Source: Bettongia penicillata ogilbyi
Taxonomy: Eukaryota; Chordata; Mammalia; Diprotodontia; Potoroidae
NCBI GenBank assembly: GCA_023548195.1
Contig: JAJHZJ010000311.1
Coordinates: forward strand, 5,045,919-5,109,918
Reading direction: 5' to 3'
DNA length: 64,000 nt
Below, piece after piece: positions 56,295 through 64,000 of this stretch (its first letter is position 1; every line of letters starts with the position of its first letter). The position numbers were made by a program, and so were the translations under genes. A model generated the notes under the pieces. It did not search any database, was not told the origin of the DNA, and was given only the letters and a program-made list of their open reading frames with translations.

Positions 56295-57655
56295 CGTATA
56301 CACATACATCTCAACTACCCAGTGCTTATGGAACTACATTATTAAGTAATAAGGACATGGTCCTAGAGAGATGGGCTGAACACTTCCATAGTGTTCTCAA
56401 CAGACCATTATCAATCAATGATGAAACCACTGATCATTTACCTCAGGTTGAAGTCAATCCCTCTTTAGATAAATTTCCAACTGAAGAAGAGGTTTTGAAT
56501 GCCATTAGGCTCTTTTCATGCAGCAAAGCATTGGGTGCTAACTATATTCCAGCTGAGATTTACAAGAGGGTGCATCCATTGTTCATACAAAAGTTGACTG
56601 AAATTTTCTGGGTTATATGGCAAGAGGAGGTTATTCATCAGGAGTTCAAAGATGCCTCCATTGTCCATCTCTCTAAAGGTAAAGGGAATAGATTGTCTTT
56701 CTCTTAGTCACTGGTGGCAAGACTCTTAATAGACCTGAAAGATGGTCATTTACCTGAGAGCAATTGTGTGGTTTCAGAAAGGACTGAGGAATGATCATTA
56801 TGGTGTTTGTTGTCTAATAACTCTAAGAAAAATGCTAGGAACAGAACAGAGGTCTGTACACAATATTTATAGATCTGACCAAGGCCTTTGACACTGTTAG
56901 TCACGAGGGCTTATGAAAAATTATGTCAAAATTTGGTTGCCCAGAGAAGTTCATCAGTATTGTACGTTAATTTCATGAAGGCACACTTATCTGGGTTCCA
57001 GATGATGGATGATGCTCTCAAACTTTCCCTCTCATCAATGGAGTGACTACCAAACTGAAGGTCTACAGAGCCATTGTGCTGACCTTGCTGTGTGCCTGTG
57101 ACTCCTGGACAGTATACCAGGGCCATGCCAGGAAACTGAATTGCTTCCATTTGAATTGTCTTAGGAGGATTCTGAAGGTCACCAGCAGGACAAAATACTA
57201 GACCACAAGATCCTTTCTCAAATGAAACTGCCAAGCATTCAAACTCTGCTGCAAAGAGTGTAACTCTGGCGGCTGGCCTTGTTGTTCGAACGCCAAATGT
57301 ACACTTGTCAAAAAAGACTATTTTATGGAGAGCTCACACAGAGCAAGTACTCACATGGTGGTTAAAAAAAGGATACAAGGACACTCTCAAGTTCTCTCTG
57401 AAGAACTTTGGAAGTGATTATATTACATGGGAGACACTGGCACAGGACCATCCAGCATGGTGTGCCCACATCAGAGAAGGTGTTGTGCTGTATGAGCCAA
57501 ACAGAATGAAGTAGCTCAAAAGAAAGATGAGATGCATAAATTTAAAGAATTCACCCCAAATGTTCATATGGAGTATTTGTGCCTGACCTGACACACTGTA
57601 ATTTGACTCTAACATAGTGATATCATTTTGGTCCTCTTTGAGAATGAAGGGCAAT
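56295..57655 (+). mobile_element. RTE-clade LINE, 5'-truncated and internally deleted
   Basis: Sense RTE from LLSNKDMVLERWAEHFH through the RT start (DLTKAFDTVSH) to SLINGV. At about 57045 it jumps directly to TKLKVYRAIVLT, so the palm with the catalytic Asp pair is missing. It continues to the C-terminal KKGYKDTLKFSLKNF region and a GTCCTCTTTGAGAATGAAGG tail, then (CA)n. Confidence 0.75.
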
Positions 57656-57659
57656 CACA

Positions 57660-57975
57660 CACACACACTAAATAGGAAATAATCATCACTAGAAACACTA
57701 GAATTAAGAAACATGTAAAAAGGCTTCCTGAAGGTGGGACTTTAGTTGGGACCTAAAGGAATTCAGAAGGCAGAGATGAAGAGGAAGAGCATCCCAGACA
57801 TGGGGAACAACTTGTGAAAATGTCTGGAATTTAGAGATGGGATGTCACGCTTAAGAAACAGGCAGGGGATCAGCGTCACTGTATAAGAGTATGCGATAGA
57901 GTATAAGGTATGAGAAGACTACAAAGGTAGGAGATGAGGCTAAGTTGTGAAGGGTTTTAAATGCCTGAGGATTTT
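57660..57975 (-). repeat. L2 3' part, right of RTE insertion
   Basis: 'ctaaataggaaataatcatc', 'aaggtgggactttagttggg', 'cagacatggggaacaacttg' continue the L2 interrupted near 56290. Confidence 0.6.
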
Positions 57976-58029
57976 ATATTTAAGATGAAATTGTAAGATA
58001 TAACAACTTGTAAGATATTTTTAAGAAAA

Positions 58030-58270
58030 ACTTCCTTTGCAAAGCTGAGTATCATTGTATAGGGTAAAAAAAAATGTAAATTTTTAATGGGATAGAGGAC
58101 TTTCAAGTATTTGTGATGAAAAGATCAGAGATGAGTAAAATCTTTAAAACAAAAGCACAAAAATCCACAGAAACCTAGAATGATAAATGTATTTGAGCAA
58201 ACAAAAAGGATTATATGATGATGATGATGTAATTCCACCTTCTAATAGGGAGAGAGGCAACAAGTGTCCC
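58030..58270 (+). repeat. L1 ORF1 C-terminal fragment
   Basis: 'gataaatgtatttgagcaaa' and a reading GLYDDDDVIPPSNRERGNKC resemble the end of ORF1 and the following spacer of a marsupial L1. It is degraded. Confidence 0.45.
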
Positions 58271-58284
58271 TTTAGAACCTTAAA

Positions 58285-59280
58285 GCCTTCAATCAATCAG
58301 TCAGCATTTATTAAGGGTCTGTTAGAACTCACACAGGGCAAGTGCTTACATGGTGGTCAGAAAAAGTGATACAAGGATGCTCTCAAGGTCTCTCTTAAGA
58401 ACTCTGGAATTGCTAAAAGGGTCATGATGGATAATATTAACCCTGTCTGGAGAAAGAACTATGGAATCTAAATGCAGAGTGAAGCATATTATTTTCACCT
58501 TTCTGTTTTTTTCTTTTTTGTGGTTTTTTTCCTTTTGTTCTGATTCTTCTTTCATGACTAATGTGCAAATATATTTAACATGACTCTCCATGTACAATCT
58601 ATATCAGATTGCTTTGCTATCTTGGGGAGGGGGGAAGGAAGAGAGGGAAGGAGAAAAATCTGGAACTCCAAATCTTATAAAAATGAATGTTGAAAACTAA
58701 CATGCAATTGGAAAAAAATACTATTAAGAGAAAAAACAAAAAACAATAAATTAAAAAAAAAACTTTGGAATCGATCGTGTGACATGAGAGACACTGGCAC
58801 AGAACTATCCAGCATGGTGTGCTCTCTTCAGAGAAGATGTTGTGCTCTATGAACAAAGCAGAATTGAAGTAGGGGAAAAAGAAATGTAGGATGCTTAAAT
58901 TTAGAGAATCCACTCCAAATGCTTACAGGGACTATTTATGCCTGACCTGTGGTAGAGCATTCTGAACTCTCATTGGTTCGATCAGCCACAGTGGGACACA
59001 TTGTAACTTGACTCCAACATGGCGATGTTATTTGGTCCTCTTTGAGAAAGGACAACAGCCAACCAACCAACCATGTGCTAAGTGCAGGGGATACAAAGAA
59101 GAGGCAAAAAACAGTCCTTGCCCTTAAGGAACTTAGCATTCTAATGGGAGAAACAACACGCAAACACTTAACATAAAAGCAAGTTATACATACACAGGAT
59201 AAACAGGAAATAATTACAAGAGGAAAAACATTGGAATTAAGAATGGTGGGAAAGATTTCTCATCGAAGGTGGGATTTTAT
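58285..59280. mobile_element. Nested block: L2 end split by RTE, RTE split by L1
   Basis: L2 3' end (58285-58322, minus) resumes at 59073. Between lies an RTE 3' end in plus orientation (58323-58412 and 58774-59072). Inside that is an L1 3' end in plus orientation (58413-58760, ending in an A tract). The L1 is flanked by AACTCTGGAATTG (58400-58412) and AACTTTGGAATCG (58761-58773), a 13-bp duplication with two differences. Confidence 0.75.
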
Positions 59281-59612
59281 TGTTGGTTTGTTCTTCATCC
59301 TCAAAGAGGACTATGACATCAGGAAGATGACGCCATGAAGTCAAGTGACTTTGATTTAAGCGAAGAAGGGCTGTGCAGAGTCACCAGCCTCACTTTCTCC
59401 TCTGGAGCCATCTGGGGCGGGTGACCATGGGAGATGGCCCTGGATGCAGAGGGAGACCTTGGCCTTTTTGAGCTAAGGTCTTTAACGGTCTCAGTTAAAA
59501 AGATTAAGTGATTAAGGCTAGTTAAGAAATGAGGCAGAGAATGACCTCTTTAACTAGTTAAAAAAAAAAAATCCATCTGGGAGGGGAAGACCCTTGAAGT
59601 TTCTGACCAAAA
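59281..59612 (-). mobile_element. MAR1-type SINE in L2
   Basis: The reverse complement gives an A/T-rich head, GATGGCTCCAGAGGAGAAAG, GTGAGGCTGGTGACTCTGC and a tail near GTCCTCTTTGAGGATGAAGA. It is flanked by GGATTTTATT (about 59271) and GGATTTTAATT (about 59615) of the interrupted L2. Confidence 0.7.
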
Positions 59613-59615
59613 CAG

Positions 59616-59770
59616 AGGATTTTAATTGAGACTTAAAGGAAGGCAGGAAACTTAAAGGGTATTGAGTGAGTTCAATAAGAAAAAGAGTTCCTAAAAAGAG
59701 AATTGATTTTGTTTTCAAAGTTTTAAAAGAGGAATGAGAAAGAAGGATAAAAGGCATAGAGTGACTAGAT
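59616..59770 (-). repeat. L2 3' part continuing after MAR1
   Basis: 'ttgagacttaaaggaaggca' resumes the L2 sequence interrupted at 59280. Confidence 0.5.
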
Positions 59771-60004
59771 TATAAAGGAAGGAGAGTGAACTTGCTAATT
59801 TGCACCTCATAACTGAGGTACATGAGAAGAAAAATATATAGAGGAACGGGTAAGGGGAGTGGGGACCAGATGAAGCATACACCTATCTGAAGTGGAAAAA
59901 AGAGGGTTGAACATATACACAAGCAGTGTGGTGTAGAAATACATTAAACTTAATAAGGAAACAAGTGGGAATAAGGTCGGAGTGAGTGGGTTAATAGCAG
60001 TGTG

Positions 60005-60235
60005 CTGCTAAATGTTTAACAACTGGCTTTCCAAGAGAAAAAATGTACAGGAAACACTTTTAAAGTGTAATCTCCATTATTTCTTCTTCACTTTCTTGAG
60101 TCTAGACAATCAACAAAACAATAAATCGAGCCCTGATTTGTTGCATTTGCTGATTTCCAAGGTGTAAATGCTCACACTGACAATTTAACAAGTACTTCTC
60201 ATGAACCAGTTTCAGTTGGCTCCAGCACACCCCTA
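60005..60235 (+). repeat. Unnamed dispersed repeat, copy 3 (best preserved)
   Basis: TGTTTAACAACTGGCTTTCC, then TCTAGACAATCAACAAAAC, CAATAAATCGAGCCCTGATT, GGTGTAAATGCTCACACTG and a CAGTTGGCTCCAGCACACCC end. The reversed right end (AACTGAAACTGGTTCATGAG) resembles the left end (AACAACTGGCTTTCCAAGAG), so imperfect terminal inverted repeats are possible. Confidence 0.65.
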
Positions 60236-60264
60236 GAATAGGAAAGATAATGCTAGGCAGGGAA

Positions 60265-60800
60265 TAGTTGTAAGCAATCCAAATTTCCTAAAATAGAAGA
60301 ATAAATGGTGACAAAAGAAAAAGAAAAGCAAAAACTAGAATCTAAGTTTGCCTCTTAGATGACTGAGGAATGAATGAACAAATTGTGGCATATAAGTGTA
60401 ATGGAATATTATTGGGTTGTTAGAATGATAAATGAGAGAGATTATTTCAAGAAATCTAGATAGTGTGTTCTGATGATGAGTGAAGTTAGCAGAAGCTAAC
60501 CAGAGAAAAATTTATAAATGGACAGGATTGTAAACAAAAACAATTTGGAAAGACTTAAGAATAATGTAATGTCCCAAGAACCTATGGTGAACCTATGATA
60601 TTAACCACCTCCTGAGAGAGGTGCCAGACTGCAGATGCTAGCTGCAGAAAGAGACATATTTTTGGACATCGCTATTGTGTGCAATTGTTTTGCTTGCCTA
60701 AGCTTATTTGTTAAAAGTTATTTTACCCCCTTTTCTACCAGTTTCTGATGGGGTTTGGGATTACAGGAGATGTCAGAAAAGGGTAAGTATTAGCAACAGT
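60265..60800 (+). mobile_element. L1 3' end, sense, old
   Basis: 'gaatgaatgaacaaattgtg', 'ataagtgtaatggaatatta' and 'agtgaagttagcagaagcta', then a TTTTGCTTGCCTAAGC-type 3' UTR. Confidence 0.65.
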
Positions 60801-61016
60801 AATACAAAAAAAGGGCAATTGAAACATCTTTAAAAATTCACAAAAGAGAGCAGGGTTCAGAAGGAAATAAGATAAGCAGGACAGTTTTGAAATTAATGTG
60901 GAATTTATGATATACTTTTTTTAAAAAAGGAAAGCAATGTAGCATGCAATGGAGTTTCATGTTTTCATATAGACCTTTTTAGGCATTTTAAGAATGACAA
61001 AGTTGGGGGGGCGGAG

Positions 61017-61028
61017 CCAAGATGGCGG
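61017..61028 (+). promoter_or_regulatory. YY1-like box at half-L1 5' end
   Basis: CCAAGATGGCGG about 14 nt inside the element. The same box, with small changes, is at the start of every L1/half-L1 5' end in the window (15981-15992, 25360-25371, 41170-41181). Confidence 0.6.
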
Positions 61029-61489
61029 AGTAGAAGGATGCACGTTTACGAGCTCTGAAACCAAAGCCCATAGAATTAATGTAAAAAGAGACCCCCATAA
61101 CTTCTGGGTCAATACAAGGTATGCAGAAACGGAGTGGAAGAGATTTCTGTGCCAGAGAGCCCTGAAGAGCCGTCCCCGGGGTCTGTCGCGCCCCGGAAAG
61201 CGGACCCCACCCCAACGCTGCCCTGGCCGCGGCCCCAGAGAAGCTGACCCGAGCAGGCTTCAGAGACGGAAGCTCCGGCACCCGGGAAAGTCCCTCCGCC
61301 CACAGAAGCTACAGGTCAGTGAGAGAGAAGGCCGGGCTGGAGGAGGGGAGCGGAGCGTCTCCGTGACTCGGGCCCCCTCGGGAGGAAGCGGTGGCAGAGA
61401 CGGGGGCAGGAAGCGGCGGAGGCAGAGGTGTGGGCGGAGGCTGAGGCGGCAGCGGCCGGGACTCAGGAATCCCCCAGCAGCAGGCAGGA

Positions 61490-61715
61490 TCTTCATTACG
61501 GAAGGTTCCTGCATAAAACCTGAGGGAGCTGAGCCTGGGAGACGGCCCTGCCCCCACCCCGCTCTATTACTGAAGGCTTCTGCATAAAGCCCCTGAGGGA
61601 ACTGAGCCTGGGAGGCGGGCCCCCCACCCCGCCCCCACCCGCTCCATTCCTGAAAGTCTCTACATAAAGCCCCTGAGGGAACTGAGCCTGGGAGGCGGCC
61701 CTGCCCCCACGCCAG
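61490..61715 (+). repeat. Three tandem 5' UTR monomers (about 70-80 bp)
   Basis: Each unit reads roughly TTAC/TTCC-TGAAGG, TGCATAAAGCCCCTGAGGG, then AACTGAGCCTGGGAGGCGG and a C-rich end. The second unit is longer through a CCCCGCCCC expansion. Confidence 0.8.
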
Positions 61716-61849
61716 CACCAGAACTAAAGCTCACTGATTGACAGCTGGCAGTAGGAAAGTCCATTTAAATCTCAGAGGCCAAGCACTAGCTGGGCGGATC
61801 CAGGCGGGGGTGGAAAGGAATCTCAGAAGTCAAATAACTGGCTGGGAAA

Positions 61850-62950
61850 ATGCCTAGAAAAGGGAAGAAAAATAAGACTATAGAGAGTTTTTTCCAACAA
61901 ATGCAAATGATCCCGACCTTCGGATCTGATGATGAGGACGTATCCTTGCCATCAGGGAAAGACGTGGAGGGGGGGGCCTCAGTACCCCAGACACCCCAGG
62001 GGGGTGGCGGGTGGGCTCAGGCCCTGGAAGTGCTCAAAAAGGATTTTGAAAAGCAAGTTAGACAGGTGGAGGAAAAACTGGGAAGAGAAATGACAGAGAT
62101 GCAAGAAAAGTATGAAAAACGGGTCAATACCTTGGTAAAGGAGACCCCAAAAAATGCTGAGGAAATTAACACCTTGAAAAATAGGCTCACTCAATTGGCA
62201 AAGGAGGTTCAAAAAGCCAATGAGGAGAAGAATGCTTTCAAAAGCAGAATGAGCCAAATGGAAAAAGAGGCTCAAAAGCTCACTGAATTTAATAGTTCTC
62301 TCAAAATTAGAATGGAACAGATGGAGTCCAATGACTTTATGAGAAACCAAGAAATCACCAAACAAAACGAAAAGAACGAAAAAATGGAAGAGAATGTGAA
62401 ATATCTCATGGGAAAAACAACTGACCTGGAAAATAGATCCAGGAGAGACAATTTAAAAATTATGGGACTACCTGAAACTCATGATCAAAAAAAGAGCCTA
62501 GACATCATCTTCCATGAAATTATCAAGGAAAACTGCCCTGACATTCTAGAACCAGAGGGCAAAATAAGTATTGAAAGAATCCATCGATCACCACCTGAAA
62601 GAGATCCAAAAAGAGAAACTCTTAGGAACATTGTGGCCAAATTCCAGAACTCCCAGCTCAAGGTAAAAATCTTGCAAGCAGCTAGAAAGAAACAATTCCA
62701 GTACTGTGGAAATACAATCAGGATAACCCAAGATCTAGCAGCTTCTACATTAAGGGATCGAAGGGTGTGGAATAGGATATTCCAGAAGGCAAAGGAACTA
62801 GGACTCAAACCAAGAATCACCTACCCAGCTAAACTGAGTATAATACTTCAAGGGAAAATATGGTCTTTCAATGAAACAGAGGACTTTCAATCATTCTTAA
62901 TGAAAAGACCAGAGCTGAAAAGAAAATTTGACTTTCAAACACAAGAATGA
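61850..62950 (+). CDS. Half-L1 ORF1 protein (intact, 366 aa)
   Basis: L1 ORF1 proteins are trimeric RNA-binding chaperones that coat element RNA in cytoplasmic particles. Residues 1-50 are basic then acidic (KGKKNKTIES, GSDDED). About 55-195 is a long heptad-rich coiled coil. The RRM begins about 199 at RRDNLKIMGLPE and includes IERIHRSPPERDPKRETLRN, matching the family's RNA-contact motif. The C-terminal domain (about 286-366) holds RITQDLAASTLRDRR and PRITYPAKLSI. The frame is uninterrupted and of usual L1 ORF1 length. The ATG lies in GGAAAATGCC, conserved in the sibling copies. It is retroelement-derived, not a host gene. Whether it is transcribed is unknown. Confidence 0.9.
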   Translation: MPRKGKKNKTIESFFQQMQMIPTFGSDDEDVSLPSGKDVEGGASVPQTPQGGGGWAQALEVLKKDFEKQVRQVEEKLGREMTEMQEKYEKRVNTLVKETPKNAEEINTLKNRLTQLAKEVQKANEEKNAFKSRMSQMEKEAQKLTEFNSSLKIRMEQMESNDFMRNQEITKQNEKNEKMEENVKYLMGKTTDLENRSRRDNLKIMGLPETHDQKKSLDIIFHEIIKENCPDILEPEGKISIERIHRSPPERDPKRETLRNIVAKFQNSQLKVKILQAARKKQFQYCGNTIRITQDLAASTLRDRRVWNRIFQKAKELGLKPRITYPAKLSIILQGKIWSFNETEDFQSFLMKRPELKRKFDFQTQE

Positions 62951-63084
62951 GAAGAAGCATGAAAAAGTAAACAGCAAAGAGAAGTCTTAAGTGACTTACC
63001 AGAAGTGAACTGTTTACATTCATACAGGGAAAGACAATATTTCTAACTCTTAAAACTTTTCAGTATATAGGTAGTTGGTGGGAC

Positions 63085-63140
63085 CACACATACACATGTA
63101 CACGCATGCACACACATACACACATGCACACACATACAGA
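63085..63140. repeat. (CA)n-rich repeat in half-L1 3' region
   Basis: CACACATACACA-type run in the same place as the TG repeats of the two antisense sibling copies. Confidence 0.85.
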
Positions 63141-64000
63141 GATAGAGAGCACAGATTGAACTGAATAGGATGGGACCATACCTTAAAAGAAATTAAGGTA
63201 AATGGTGAGAGAGAAATGTAGTGGAAGGAAAGAGGGGGAAATGGAAGAGGGTAACTATATGTCATTTAAGAGGCAGGTAGGAGTTTTTCTTAGTGGAGGG
63301 AAAAAGAGGAGAGCTGAGAAAAAAAAAAAAAACCAAGAAGTTTACCCTCATCACATTTGACTAAATGAAGGAATGAAATGCACACTCATTTTGGTATGAA
63401 AACCTATCTTACAGTATAAGAAAGTGGGGGAGAAGGAGATATTGCAAGGGGGGGATGATGGAAGGGAGGGCAAAGGGAGGGGGGAGCTATTTGAAGTCAA
63501 CACTTGGGGAGGGACAGGATCAAAAGACAGAAGAGAAACAATGAGGGGCAGGTTAGGAGGGATGGTAATCCAGTTAGTCTTACACAACATGACTATCAGG
63601 GAGGTCATTTGCAAAACTACACAGATATGGCCTATATTGAATTGCCTGCCATCCCAAAAGAAATGGGTGGGGAGGGAGGGATGGGGAGAATTTGGAACTC
63701 AAAGTTTTAGGAACAACTGTTTAGTATTGTTGTTGCAATTAGGAAAGAAGACATACAGTTAATGAGGAATAGAAAGTCATCTGGCTCTACAGGAGAAAAG
63801 AGAAGATGGAGACAAGAGAAGGGAGGGATGACAGAAGAGAGGGCAGATTGGAGATAGGGAAAATTAGATTGCTTGGGGTATTGGGGTGGGGGGAGGGGAT
63901 AAAAGGGGAGAAAATTTGGAACCCCAAAATTTGTGAAAATGAATGTAAAAAATTAAATAAATAAAATGTATTTATCTTCTCCAAAGGAAAAAAAAAAGAA

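Larger units (their letters stand above)
61004..64000 (+). mobile_element. Half-L1 (HAL1-like) element with intact ORF1, no ORF2
   Basis: It begins GGGGGGCGGAGCCAAGATGG and has an 850-bp GC-rich 5' UTR with three tandem monomers. An uninterrupted ORF1 (61850-62950) follows, then about 1 kb of purine-rich 3' region with a CA repeat. It ends with AATAAA signals (63956-63965) and an A tract running into the window edge. There is no endonuclease or RT reading anywhere after ORF1. Its CpG content and intact frame make it the youngest of the three copies. Movement would need the enzymes of full L1s. Confidence 0.85.

Noticed and set aside
1..64000. CD3D, CD3G or MPZL2 exons expected near CD3E
   Set aside because: No Ig-domain, membrane or ITAM exon other than those of CD3E is visible on either strand.
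1..64000. CRISPR arrays, bacterial operons, plasmid or phage features
   Set aside because: The sequence is vertebrate nuclear DNA. Short tandem repeats are microsatellites or promoter monomers of LINEs.

Overview
This is a vertebrate nuclear window, almost certainly from a marsupial. One protein-coding gene is recognisable: CD3E (T-cell receptor CD3 epsilon chain). It lies on the minus strand between about 1.26 and 11.2 kb and is split into seven coding exons with good splice sites. The marsupial assignment rests on the repeats: LINE-1 copies beginning with a GGAGCCAAGATGGCGG-type 5' end, ORF1-only 'half-L1' copies, a tRNA-derived SINE of the marsupial SINE1 type, RTE-clade LINEs with a MAR1-type SINE sharing their tail, and many L2/MIR and L3/CR1 remains. 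The species cannot be fixed from the sequence alone.

Layout. 1-1.26 kb is intergenic. In known mammals this side leads to CD3D, which is not in the window. 1.26-11.2 kb is CD3E, with MIR, L2, a hAT-like element and an unnamed repeat in its introns. From 11.2 to 64 kb I find no further convincing gene. In known mammals the next gene on this side is MPZL2, and no MPZL2-like exon is seen. The only unexplained coding-like signal is a 251-nt membrane-protein-like open segment with splice-site-like ends at 55787-56037 on the minus strand.

The 53 kb right of CD3E is a nested record of retrotransposition. Three half-L1 elements (5' UTR, ORF1, about 1 kb of 3' sequence, no ORF2) sit at 12.15-16.0, 21.8-25.4 and 61.0-64.0 kb. 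The last has an intact 366-codon ORF1. The first has two 5' regions in tandem inside a single target-site duplication. The second seems to carry about 660 bp of transduced 3' flank, ending in its own poly(A) and enclosed by a 13-bp duplication. An RTE element (44.95-47.2 kb) and an L1 (18.86-19.74 kb) show 5' inversions of the twin-priming kind with target-site duplications. An L2-like LINE at 26.7-30.2 kb interrupts an L1. An L3/CR1 at 33.0-35.0 kb is interrupted by L1, which is itself interrupted by another insert.

The elements are linked functionally. L1 machinery probably mobilised the half-L1s and the SINE1-type SINE. RTE machinery probably mobilised the MAR1-type SINEs, whose 3' tail matches the RTE 3' end. 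Nothing in the window indicates bacterial, CRISPR or plasmid content. Family names come from pattern recognition without a database search.
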